Assembly (NCBI GenBank): GCA_001002415.1 | Contig: LCMB01000001.1 | Coordinates: 1 to 33,998 of the forward strand | DNA length: 33,998 bases | From: Microgenomates group bacterium GW2011_GWF2_46_18 | Lineage (GTDB): Bacteria > Patescibacteriota > Microgenomatia > UBA1400 > UBA12108 | Direction: 5' to 3' | Shown: piece by piece, positions 1 through 5,440 of the stretch | Layout of the letters: each line of letters begins with the position of its first letter | Position numbering within the stretch: the first letter of the stretch is position 1 | The notes under the pieces: generated by a model | The model's database searches: none | The model's input: the letters and a program-made list of their open reading frames with translations, nothing else | What the model was told of the DNA's origin: nothing | Program-made: the position numbers and the translations under genes

Positions 1-16
1 AATAAGTGCCGCATGA

Positions 17-337
17 TTATTTTTTCTTCTCTTTGGGTTCTTTGGGCTTGTCGAGTTTGTCGAGACCGAGGCCGTGCACACCAAAGTAGACTACGGCGGC
101 GATGATGGCAAAGTCAATCAGAACAGCGAGAAAGTGACCCCACATAATTTCCGACCCAGCCAGCCAAAATGAAGCATCTTGCAAATTGGCGGTAAAGCCC
201 AGAAGAATACCCACGAGCGGATTAACAATATCGGTAACCAGTGAGGAGACAACTTTGGAGATGGCTCCACCCAAAATGAAGCCAACGGCCAGCCCCATAA
301 CACCTTGTTCGCGAATAAAGCTGAGGAAACCTTTCAT
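17..337 (-). CDS. mscL: Large-conductance mechanosensitive channel MscL
   Basis: This is a homopentameric inner-membrane channel that opens under membrane tension and releases solutes during hypo-osmotic shock. The 106-residue product has the MscL layout: a short amphipathic N-terminus (MKGFLSFIREQGV), TM1 at about residues 13-45 with the conserved run GLAVGFILGGAISKVVSSLV and the following DIVNPL, a short extracellular loop, and TM2 at about 64-90. It ends in a Lys/Glu-rich cytoplasmic tail (DKPKEPKEKKK). It is shorter than the E. coli protein (136 residues), mainly in the periplasmic loop and tail. The start is fixed by TATAAT ending 8 bases upstream, which leaves no room for an SD, so the mRNA is probably leaderless. 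It is divergent from the acidic membrane protein at 422. The family call is secure. Confidence 0.95.
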   Translation of the reverse strand: MKGFLSFIREQGVMGLAVGFILGGAISKVVSSLVTDIVNPLVGILLGFTANLQDASFWLAGSEIMWGHFLAVLIDFAIIAAVVYFGVHGLGLDKLDKPKEPKEKKK

Positions 338-345
338 GATTTATC

Positions 346-351
346 ATTATA
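346..351 (-). promoter_or_regulatory. -10 element (TATAAT) for mscL, leaderless
   Basis: A perfect TATAAT on the minus strand ends 8 bases before the mscL start codon. Transcription would begin at or next to the AUG. No SD sequence fits in between. Confidence 0.65.
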
Positions 352-421
352 TACCAAATTAAACTAAGACTAATTTAGTATGGGTTGACACGGTGATATA
401 AATGTGGCAGATTGGATATAT

Positions 422-1291
422 ATGAGAAGAAAAAAAGCAGCGTTTATTTTCCCGTTAATAGGTATAGTTGGTGCCATAACTTTATTTGGTCTGGTGCAGG
501 CTCAGTCAATGAACAGTACTCCTACTAATGATTTTTGGGCAACAAGTGAGAAAAAAAATCCGATTTTGGGGGAGGAGGATGAGACCCAGATACAGGAAAC
601 TGAACGGGAACAAGAAGAGATAAAGAATACAATTGAACAGCAAGGAGAGGAACAAAAACAGGCAGAAGAAGAACAAAAAGAAACCGAAATTGAAACTGTG
701 GACGGACAAAAAATTAAAACTAAGATTGAAGATGACGGGGTAACTAAAGTTGAAATTGAACAAGATGATCTCAAGATCAAGTACGAAGTAAGAAACGGGG
801 TAATGACAGCACAGACAGAAGAAAACGAGGAAGATGAGTTCGAAGAAGAGACCGAGGACGAGCAAGAAGATGCAACCGAGTCAGGTATTAGTATAGAAAC
901 AGACAGTGATAGGCGGACGATTAGGAGCAACCAAATTCAGGCAACAACAAGATTCCCACTCTCGATAGACATAGAAACCAATCAGCTTATGATTACAACC
1001 CCGAAAGGCACCAAAATAGTCGCTGTACTGCCTGACCAGGCAGTCCAAAATCTTTTGGCTACGGGAATTGTTAGTAGTGTAAACCAGACCGGTACAGATG
1101 ACGGCGGAGTAGAAATAATAATACAAGAGGACGAGCCGGTATACGAAATAAAAGGAGAAAAAGAATATCATTTGTTAGCATTCATTCCGATCAATCAGCC
1201 GGTGACGGCAATAGTGTCGGCAGAAACGGGAGAAGTCATTACAACTCAACAATCATTTGTCGCCAAGTTGGTGGATTTGCTGTCTCCATAG
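422..1291 (+). CDS. Membrane-anchored acidic coiled-coil protein with PepSY-like C-terminus
   Basis: The function is not known. From the ATG at 422 the product is 289 residues: a basic start (MRRKKAAF) and one hydrophobic segment (IFPLIGIVGAITLFGLV), so it is secreted or anchored with the bulk outside. Residues from about 40 to 150 are extremely rich in Glu, Gln and Lys and probably form a coiled coil or disordered stalk. The C-terminal ~120 residues look folded. The stretch PVYEIKGEKEYHLLAFIP followed by VSAETGEVI resembles a PepSY-type module (x-GxKxxxLLxxIPV...VDAxTGEV); this is a resemblance only. A GTG at 404 in the same frame could add six residues. Neither start has an SD. TTGACA at 385-390 and TATAAA at 397-402 lie upstream but are not properly spaced from each other. 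Confidence 0.75.
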   Translation: MRRKKAAFIFPLIGIVGAITLFGLVQAQSMNSTPTNDFWATSEKKNPILGEEDETQIQETEREQEEIKNTIEQQGEEQKQAEEEQKETEIETVDGQKIKTKIEDDGVTKVEIEQDDLKIKYEVRNGVMTAQTEENEEDEFEEETEDEQEDATESGISIETDSDRRTIRSNQIQATTRFPLSIDIETNQLMITTPKGTKIVAVLPDQAVQNLLATGIVSSVNQTGTDDGGVEIIIQEDEPVYEIKGEKEYHLLAFIPINQPVTAIVSAETGEVITTQQSFVAKLVDLLSP

Positions 1292-1316
1292 ACAATACCT
1301 AAGGGTGTGTTATAAT
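1289..1316 (+). promoter_or_regulatory. Sigma70-like promoter for the RRM protein (TAGACA-16-TATAAT)
   Basis: The -35 is TAGACA (1289-1294, 5/6 match). A 16-base spacer leads to an extended -10, TGTTATAAT (hexamer 1311-1316). The predicted start is near 1323, which gives a 5' UTR of about 100 bases. This is one of the few promoters in the window that is followed by a real leader. Confidence 0.7.
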
Positions 1317-1422
1317 AGCAACTAGTTATTTATGTGCGCATGCTTTTCCCAACGATCCAGTGAGTAATTCCCTGTTAGTTTGAGCGTAAAGTGTTGGCAC
1401 GCAATTTTAGGAGGTGCCTCAC

Positions 1423-1791
1423 ATGGCAACCAAACTATTTGTCGGCAGTCTAGCCTGGGCTACAACTGACGATTCATTACAAGCTTTTTTCTCCCAGGCA
1501 GGAACAGTTTCGTCTGCTCGCGTCATCACTGACCGTGCAACTGGACGCTCAAAAGGCTTCGGCTTTGTTGAGATGTCAAGTGACGAAGAAGCCCAAAAAG
1601 CAGTTGCCGAATTAAACGGCAAGGAGCTGGATGGCCGCGCAATCGTGGTCAACGAAGCCCGTCCGATGGAACCCCGCACTGGCGGATCTTCCTTTGGTGG
1701 AGGCAGTCGTGGTGGTTTTGGCGGTGGTTCTCGCGGAGGTTTCTCTCGCGATAACAATCGTGGCGGCGGATATGGCCGTTCTAGCTACTAA
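1423..1791 (+). CDS. RRM-type glycine-rich RNA-binding protein
   Basis: This is a single RNA-recognition-motif protein of 122 residues that binds single-stranded RNA, of the type often cold-induced in bacteria. RNP2 is LFVGSL at residues 5-10 and RNP1 is KGFGFVEM at 44-51; both carry the aromatic residues that stack on RNA. Residues 88-122 form an RGG/GGG tail (repeats of RGGF and GGGS), a second low-specificity RNA-binding element. The strong SD TAGGAGGTG at 1408-1416 fixes the start at 1423, not the in-frame GTG nine bases earlier that lies inside the SD. The gene is monocistronic, with a dedicated promoter and terminator. The ~100-base 5' UTR could be a temperature-sensing leader, but that is inference. 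Confidence 0.93.
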   Translation: MATKLFVGSLAWATTDDSLQAFFSQAGTVSSARVITDRATGRSKGFGFVEMSSDEEAQKAVAELNGKELDGRAIVVNEARPMEPRTGGSSFGGGSRGGFGGGSRGGFSRDNNRGGGYGRSSY

Positions 1792-1823
1792 GATCTTTTA
1801 GAAATTAGGAATTAGCAAAAAAG

Positions 1824-1857
1824 AAATCCCCCTTGGTGTAAACCGAGGGGGATTTTT
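1824..1857 (+). terminator. Intrinsic terminator after the RRM gene
   Basis: A 13-bp stem pairs 1824-1836 (aaatcccccttgg) with 1843-1855 around a 6-base loop, with the T run at 1853-1857. It is the clearest stand-alone terminator in the window. The next gene's -10 starts six bases later. Confidence 0.88.
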
Positions 1858-1862
1858 CAAAG

Positions 1863-1868
1863 TATAAT
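1863..1868 (+). promoter_or_regulatory. -10 element (TATAAT) for the spermidine-synthase-like gene
   Basis: TATAAT ends 10 bases before the ATG at 1879. The earlier in-frame ATG at 1867 overlaps this hexamer and so would lie upstream of the transcript. That argues for the start at 1879 and a leaderless or near-leaderless mRNA. Confidence 0.55.
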
Positions 1869-1878
1869 GCCTTTATCT

Positions 1879-2523
1879 ATGACTTGGTTGTCTTATTTAC
1901 TGCCAATAACGATATATCGAAAGGAAACGAGCCGGGGTAGTTTGATCGAAGTCAGGGAGATGTGGGGAGAACGCAAACTGGACATGAACGGTTACCCACA
2001 ATCAAACCGGGGGTACCGGAGGCTGTGGACCAAAGTTTTGAAGCGAGCCAACGCACAGGATCTACCACCGCAAGCTACAGGATTGATTTTGGGACTGGGG
2101 GGAGGAGATACGGTAAAGATACTTGGATCGGACTATACAGTGACTGTCGTGGAGTTAGAAGCGGAGGTAGTTGGAGTCGCTCGTGAATATTTTGGGATTA
2201 AAAGCTCCCCTACCCGATCAATCATTATCCAGGATGCCAAAGATTTTGTGGCGCGTAACCATACCAAATATGATTTGGTCATAGTTGATGTGTACGACGG
2301 AGACGGAATCCCCTTGTTTGTGAGGGGACAGAAATTTTTAAAAGATATCTGCCGGGCAAGCAAACCAACAGGGAAAGTAATTATCAATTATGCGTCACAT
2401 AGCTTTAAGGAGCGCGACTTTACCCAGTTTGAAAAGAAACTCAAACAGATTTTCCCCCAAGTCGAGTTAATCAAGATTGGGGGACATACGCTTTACACAG
2501 GAGCTGTTTCTCGGCGTGGGTAA
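1879..2523 (+). CDS. Spermidine-synthase-like class I methyltransferase-fold protein
   Basis: The 214-residue product has the Rossmann core of the spermidine synthase superfamily. The glycine loop ILGLGGGD lies at residues 70-77, the acidic end of strand 2 in VVELEAE (about 90-96), QDAKDF at about 118-123, and YDLVIVDVYDGDGIP at about 131-145, where family members place the catalytic Asp. Related stand-alone proteins include true aminopropyltransferases and methyltransferase-like proteins of unknown substrate. No SAM decarboxylase is visible nearby, so polyamine synthesis cannot be assumed. It is shorter than classical SpeE (about 280 residues) and lacks most of the N-terminal beta domain. 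Its last 53 bp overlap the convergent GIY-YIG gene. Confidence 0.78.
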   Translation: MTWLSYLLPITIYRKETSRGSLIEVREMWGERKLDMNGYPQSNRGYRRLWTKVLKRANAQDLPPQATGLILGLGGGDTVKILGSDYTVTVVELEAEVVGVAREYFGIKSSPTRSIIIQDAKDFVARNHTKYDLVIVDVYDGDGIPLFVRGQKFLKDICRASKPTGKVIINYASHSFKERDFTQFEKKLKQIFPQVELIKIGGHTLYTGAVSRRG

Positions 2524-2728
2524 GCTGTTTAACTACGTGTTCACGTTTGAGGGCGGAAGATTTGTCGGGGAGGGATTCTTGGTAGACTATTTTGACGGGG
2601 CGGTGACTGCGAGTATAACTGGCACCTAAACCTTGGGTATGAGCGCGAAAGCGCTTGACTAAATCATTAGTGATCCCGGTGTAGTAACTCCCGTCTTCGC
2701 AAAGCAGCATATAGACAAAGTAGGCCAT
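2471..2728 (-). CDS. GIY-YIG nuclease, UPF0213/YhbQ-like
   Basis: This is a small single-domain GIY-YIG endonuclease of 85 residues. The first motif is YFVYMLLCEDGSYYTG (residues 3-18), in which VYM and YTG correspond to the GIY and YIG tyrosine motifs. It is followed by TNDLVKRFRAH with the conserved Arg, then ASYTRSHRPVKIVYQE. Members of this small family are DNA-nicking or processing enzymes whose cellular role is mostly undefined. The start at 2728 is chosen because the family begins there (MAYFVYML) and because CATAAT ends 7 bases upstream. An upstream in-frame extension would run through the divergent gene. Its 3' end overlaps the gene at 1879-2523 by 53 bp. Confidence 0.88.
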   Translation of the reverse strand: MAYFVYMLLCEDGSYYTGITNDLVKRFRAHTQGLGASYTRSHRPVKIVYQESLPDKSSALKREHVVKQLTHAEKQLLCKAYVPQS

Positions 2729-2734
2729 AACGCC

Positions 2735-2741
2735 TATTATG
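2735..2741. promoter_or_regulatory. Overlapping divergent -10 elements (TATTAT on +, CATAAT on -)
   Basis: TATTAT at 2735-2740 (plus) and CATAAT at 2736-2741 (minus) share five base pairs. Each ends exactly 7 bases before its own ATG (2748 plus, 2728 minus). The two start codons are only 19 bp apart, so both transcripts would be leaderless and the two promoters cannot be occupied at once. Confidence 0.6.
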
Positions 2742-2747
2742 ACTCCT

Positions 2748-3284
2748 ATGGAAGAAAAGTGTCCAAAGTGTGGAAGTAGTCTCGGACCAGTGACCGAAAC
2801 CAAAACTGGGCGGCAGCTGCAGCGCTGCAGTGAGGGAAGCTGGAATTCGGAAACCCACAAGAACGAAGGCTGTGATTATGTGAAGTGGCTCGAAGTTCAA
2901 CCCCAACAACTGGACGAGAAGTGTCCCAAATGTGGGAGTCCCTTGGTCCTCAATGTGACCCGGTTTGGCAAAAAGATGAAGAAGTGTAGTACCAATGTGT
3001 GGAACAAAGAGACGAAGAAAGCGGAAGGCTGTGATTATATCGAATGGATCAATGGCACCACGGAAAAATTGGATGAGGATTGCCCAGAATGCGGAAAGAA
3101 GCTGGTCTTATATACCACGGCCGCGGGGAAGAAAATGAAGAAATGCAGTACTGCCGGGTGGGACCGAGAGAAACGGGAAGCTACGGGATGTACGTACGTT
3201 GAGTGGCTTAAGGCAGAACAGTATTCTAAGACTGAAAGCGGGGACGAATTTTTGCCCCCTGGACCTCCCCCCGAAGAGAATTGA
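2748..3284 (+). CDS. Triple topoisomerase-type C4 zinc-ribbon protein
   Basis: The 178-residue protein is built almost wholly from three tandem copies of a C4 zinc ribbon. Each copy runs CPxCG, then about 15-20 residues with GKKMKKCS, then a Trp and an ExxGCxYxxW segment. The copies begin near residues 5, 62 and 119 and are joined by short linkers (QPQQLDEK, TTEKLDED). This resembles the C-terminal zinc-finger repeats of bacterial DNA topoisomerase I, which bind single-stranded DNA, but here they stand alone. A Pro/Glu-rich tail follows (PPGPPPEEN). Two ATGs are possible: 2739 overlaps the predicted -10, so 2748 is preferred. A single-stranded nucleic-acid-binding accessory protein is the best guess. 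Confidence 0.8.
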   Translation: MEEKCPKCGSSLGPVTETKTGRQLQRCSEGSWNSETHKNEGCDYVKWLEVQPQQLDEKCPKCGSPLVLNVTRFGKKMKKCSTNVWNKETKKAEGCDYIEWINGTTEKLDEDCPECGKKLVLYTTAAGKKMKKCSTAGWDREKREATGCTYVEWLKAEQYSKTESGDEFLPPGPPPEEN

Positions 3285-3330
3285 TTTTCGATAAGAAAGA
3301 TTTGGCAAATTAGTTCAACCTAGACGATTA

Positions 3331-3834
3331 TTACGGGATAGTGATCTTAAGAGTGGCGATAATATCATCGATTTTGGGGTCAGAGTTATTGTTGAGAAAA
3401 GAAATATAACGATTGCCAATTTTCTTCACGGTAAGGTTGGCTTGATTGGGATATTTTTGCTCGTAGGCCGAAGTGCTATCCCAGTGTTCGATGATCAGAT
3501 CGTAGGATTGGCCGCCGCCATAAATCAAAGCGATGCCGTTGGGGTACCCATAGAGATTGTTGCGATCGGTCAAAAGCTGATAAGAAGATGGGTAGGAAAT
3601 GGCAAAACCATATTCTGAGTTAGTGTAAGTTTCCCAACCAGAGGGGATATTGGAGGTGGGAGAAGGAACCAAAGATGGGAGAGAGGATGTTTGGGGGATG
3701 GGAGTAGATTCCGAGGTAGAAGTGGGAGAAGGCAGGGGTTGGTCCGGCTTTTGAGTACCGTAGTAATAAGCAAAACTCAAACTGACAATTATCAGGAGGA
3801 TAAAGAGGAACGTGGAAATTAGTTTATTTCCCAT
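3331..3834 (-). CDS. Secreted/membrane-anchored protein with PsbP-like domain
   Basis: The 167-residue protein has an N-terminal hydrophobic segment (residues 6-24, LISTFLFILLIIVSLSFAY) that acts as anchor or signal. A Ser/Thr/Pro-rich linker follows at about 29-65, then a compact domain starting WETYTNSEYGFAISYPSSYQ. That aromatic-rich W..Y.N..YGF.I.YP opening recurs in many secreted proteins of Patescibacteria and resembles the PsbP-like/DUF1795 fold, which is not a function in itself. The role is unknown. The start is supported by an extended -10 TGGAATAAT ending 8 bases upstream, so the mRNA is probably leaderless. The 46 bp to the convergent zinc-ribbon gene holds no terminator that I can see. 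Confidence 0.8.
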   Translation of the reverse strand: MGNKLISTFLFILLIIVSLSFAYYYGTQKPDQPLPSPTSTSESTPIPQTSSLPSLVPSPTSNIPSGWETYTNSEYGFAISYPSSYQLLTDRNNLYGYPNGIALIYGGGQSYDLIIEHWDSTSAYEQKYPNQANLTVKKIGNRYISFLNNNSDPKIDDIIATLKITIP

Positions 3835-3842
3835 TAGCAGTG

Positions 3843-3848
3843 ATTATT
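3843..3848 (-). promoter_or_regulatory. Extended -10 (TGG AATAAT), leaderless
   Basis: On the minus strand TGG precedes AATAAT. The hexamer ends 8 bases before the ATG at 3834. The upstream TG probably compensates for the imperfect hexamer. Confidence 0.5.
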
Positions 3849-3892
3849 CCACATTCAAAAATCGAAGTAAATATCTAGAGGAAGAGAATTGA

Positions 3893-4120
3893 TTACAGTT
3901 TCAGCAAAGAGAGAGCTTGGTAGACCAGCATGGCTGGCCAGACGAGGCTTTTGCCGACGGCGAGGAAAAATCCGGTCAGGTTAGTGATGTGAGGGAAGTA
4001 ATAGAAGGCCGCGCCGATAATCCCAATTCCATAGACAGCACTGCTACTACTGCCGCCGTAGTGTTTGGGGGAGCAACATTTGCCACAACATTTTTCAGTA
4101 CAATTTTTCTTATCAATCAT
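3893..4120 (-). CDS. Small Cys-rich membrane protein
   Basis: The 75-residue product is not recognised. The N-terminus carries a tight cysteine cluster (NCTEKCCGKCC, five Cys in eleven residues) followed by SPKHYGGSSSS, then two probable membrane helices (about 30-45 and 50-72). The Cys cluster could bind a metal or form disulphides. The start at 4120 is set by the SD AGGAG five or six bases upstream. The AG of the preceding gene's TAG stop is part of that SD, so the two genes are translationally coupled. It is the second gene of a two-gene unit of small membrane proteins. Confidence 0.7.
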   Translation of the reverse strand: MIDKKNCTEKCCGKCCSPKHYGGSSSSAVYGIGIIGAAFYYFPHITNLTGFFLAVGKSLVWPAMLVYQALSLLKL

Positions 4121-4128
4121 ACGATCTC

Positions 4129-4383
4129 CTAACGACAATAATTAATAGTTTTGCTGGCGTAGGCGCCGATACCGAGCAAAAAGCCAAAGTCATACCAGCG
4201 GCCAGCGTTGTGAGTTTCGTAGATTTTGACATTGTCGGTAAACAACCCGACAAAGAAAACCATGGGGGCGATAATCCCGTGCCACAAGCCAGCCCAAAAG
4301 CCGGCAGGAGCGGCACCTTGGATTCGATACTTGGAGTTGGGACCGGCGACGGAAAGAATGTTGGGTTTGGATTTAGTAGTCAT
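4129..4383 (-). CDS. Small conserved membrane protein
   Basis: The 84-residue product has two probable membrane segments (about 25-48 and 66-80). A distinctive soluble stretch KIYETHNAGRWYDFGF lies between them, and AAPAGFWAGLWHGIIAP precedes the first helix. Small proteins of this pattern (GFWxGxWHG ... NxxIY ... GRWYDFGFxxG) occur widely in bacteria without an assigned function. It heads a two-gene unit with the Cys-rich protein downstream. Upstream is TTGCGC-17-TAGAAT, with the -10 ending 6 bases before the ATG, so the mRNA is predicted to be leaderless. Confidence 0.75.
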   Translation of the reverse strand: MTTKSKPNILSVAGPNSKYRIQGAAPAGFWAGLWHGIIAPMVFFVGLFTDNVKIYETHNAGRWYDFGFLLGIGAYASKTINYCR

Positions 4384-4389
4384 AAACTG

Positions 4390-4418
4390 ATTCTAGAATA
4401 AATCAGCGACTCGCGCAA
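4390..4418 (-). promoter_or_regulatory. Promoter (TTGCGC-17-TAGAAT) for the small membrane-protein pair
   Basis: Both hexamers are visible with a 17-base spacer on the minus strand. The -10 (4390-4395) ends 6 bases before the ATG at 4383. The SD appears only at the second gene. Confidence 0.6.
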
Positions 4419-4431
4419 GAAAATAAAAAAA

Positions 4432-4884
4432 TTATTCTTTCTGGATATCGTCAAAGAGTGAGAGAATCTGGTCTTTGAGGATCCCTCGGTGGATCTTGAT
4501 TTCATGCCCAGAATCTTGGGCCAAATCTTCGATATGCAGTTTCCTGGGGCGGAGAAGGTGAGGCAGATCATCTCTTGATACGCCGATATATACATTGCCG
4601 ATCCCGGCCTGGAAGATACCGGCGGCACACATGGCACAGGGCTCGTTGGAACTATAAAAAGTACAGTCATGCAGATCGTTGGTGTGCAGATTTTTGCAGG
4701 CTTCGCGGAGGGCAACCAATTCGGCGTGCTCGGTCACATCTCCGCCGGATTTATCGGTGGTATAGCCTGCCCCGACTACTCTCCCCTCTTTGACAACGAC
4801 GGCTCCAAACGGCCAATCCCCTCTTTGCTTGGCTTTTCCCGCTTCTTGGTATGCCAGAAGCATAAACTTGTCATGCTGATTCAT
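4432..4884 (-). CDS. Nucleoside/nucleobase deaminase (CDA superfamily)
   Basis: This zinc-dependent cytidine-deaminase-fold enzyme has 150 residues. The zinc site is complete: HAE at residues 53-55 (His ligand, Glu proton shuttle) and PCAMC at 82-86 (two Cys ligands). The context EHAELVALR...SSNEPCAMCAAGI fits the guanine-deaminase/TadA-like branch better than true cytidine deaminases, but the substrate (guanine, another base or tRNA adenosine) cannot be settled by eye. Two adjacent ATGs exist. I prefer 4884 because TATAGT ends 7 bases before it; from 4887 the weaker TAGTAT is spaced 7. It lies 8 bp after the acetyltransferase stop and probably has its own promoter inside that gap. Confidence 0.85.
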   Translation of the reverse strand: MNQHDKFMLLAYQEAGKAKQRGDWPFGAVVVKEGRVVGAGYTTDKSGGDVTEHAELVALREACKNLHTNDLHDCTFYSSNEPCAMCAAGIFQAGIGNVYIGVSRDDLPHLLRPRKLHIEDLAQDSGHEIKIHRGILKDQILSLFDDIQKE

Positions 4885-4891
4885 CATAATA

Positions 4892-4897
4892 ACTATA
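4892..4897 (-). promoter_or_regulatory. -10 (TATAGT) for the deaminase, leaderless
   Basis: TATAGT on the minus strand ends 7 bases before the ATG at 4884. It overlaps the last codons of the upstream acetyltransferase gene. No SD is present. Confidence 0.45.
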
Positions 4898-5348
4898 CTA
4901 GTTCAAGCTCGTAGTGCAATTGGGTACCAGTCTTGCCAATATTTTTAAATCCATGTTTTTCGTAAAAGTGATGGGCACGAGTCATATGTTCGTTGGTGTT
5001 AAGAACAATCTTGGTGAATCCTTGCTTTTGCGCGTGAGTGAGGGCGGATTGGAGGAGGGCTTCACCAATTCCCGTCCCGTGTAAATCTGATTGGACAAAC
5101 ATGCGCTTGAGTTTAACGGTGTTATCGCCCATGTCTTTGAGGGCGACTGTACCAATAACTTGATCTTCGCTGACGGCGAGCCAGAAACCACCGCGACCAG
5201 AATATACTTCCGTAATGTGATCTAGATCCTCGTCGTCTATAGGTAAATCTGAGGATGAGATTGTCCCGGTGTAGACCAAGAGACTGCCGACCAAGTCGAC
5301 TACTTGTTTCTGATACCGTTCTTCGTAGGGAATGATTTTGTAGTTCAT
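4893..5348 (-). CDS. GNAT-family N-acetyltransferase
   Basis: The 151-residue acetyl-CoA-dependent acyltransferase shows the GNAT core. Strand 4 and motif A read LKRMFVQSDLHGTGIGEALL (residues 80-99), with HGTGIG as the pyrophosphate-binding loop. It is followed by TKIVLNTN and the motif B region AHHFYEKHGFKNIGK, the usual C-terminal signature. The acceptor is unknown; the layout resembles small amino-acid or peptide acetyltransferases. The start at 5348 is supported by the extended -10 TGC TACAAT, which ends 6 bases upstream, so the message is probably leaderless. The deaminase follows at once on the same strand. Confidence 0.88.
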   Translation of the reverse strand: MNYKIIPYEERYQKQVVDLVGSLLVYTGTISSSDLPIDDEDLDHITEVYSGRGGFWLAVSEDQVIGTVALKDMGDNTVKLKRMFVQSDLHGTGIGEALLQSALTHAQKQGFTKIVLNTNEHMTRAHHFYEKHGFKNIGKTGTQLHYELELV

Positions 5349-5354
5349 GAGGAA

Positions 5355-5360
5355 ATTGTA
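5355..5360 (-). promoter_or_regulatory. Extended -10 (TGC TACAAT) for the acetyltransferase, leaderless
   Basis: TACAAT on the minus strand is preceded by TGC and ends 6 bases before the ATG at 5348. I see no convincing -35. The remaining gap up to 5440 holds no gene. Confidence 0.55.
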
Positions 5361-5440
5361 GCACTGGTTGGAGTTTTCTCTTTTTGTCGAGGGATTGGGT
5401 GGGCAGCTCTAGGATCCTACGACACCATAGCTAAACACTA

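Noticed and set aside
385-402. Consensus-like TTGACA and TATAAA as a promoter for the acidic protein at 422
   Set aside because: The two hexamers are only 6 bases apart, and no -10 lies 16-18 bases after TTGACA. I left the promoter undefined.
502-930. Ser/Cys-rich minus-strand frame opposite the acidic protein
   Set aside because: It is the reverse complement of Glu-rich codons (GAA/GAG read as TTC/CTC), which produces long Ser/Phe/Leu frames without being a gene.
1680-1790. DNA repeat in the 3' part of the RRM gene
   Set aside because: The repetition is explained by RGG/GGG codons of the Gly-rich tail and shows no independent repeat unit.
5410-5419. Palindrome TAGGATCCTA as a terminator for the amidohydrolase gene
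   Set aside because: It is short and no T run follows on the minus strand.
5349-5440. Possible attachment-site copy of the tRNA-Gln 3' end (AATCCCT followed by CG.CA on the minus strand) at the far edge of the AT-rich block
   Set aside because: Only seven consecutive bases match the tRNA; this is within chance, and there is no integrase. The 92-bp gap holds the acetyltransferase -10 and nothing else I can support.
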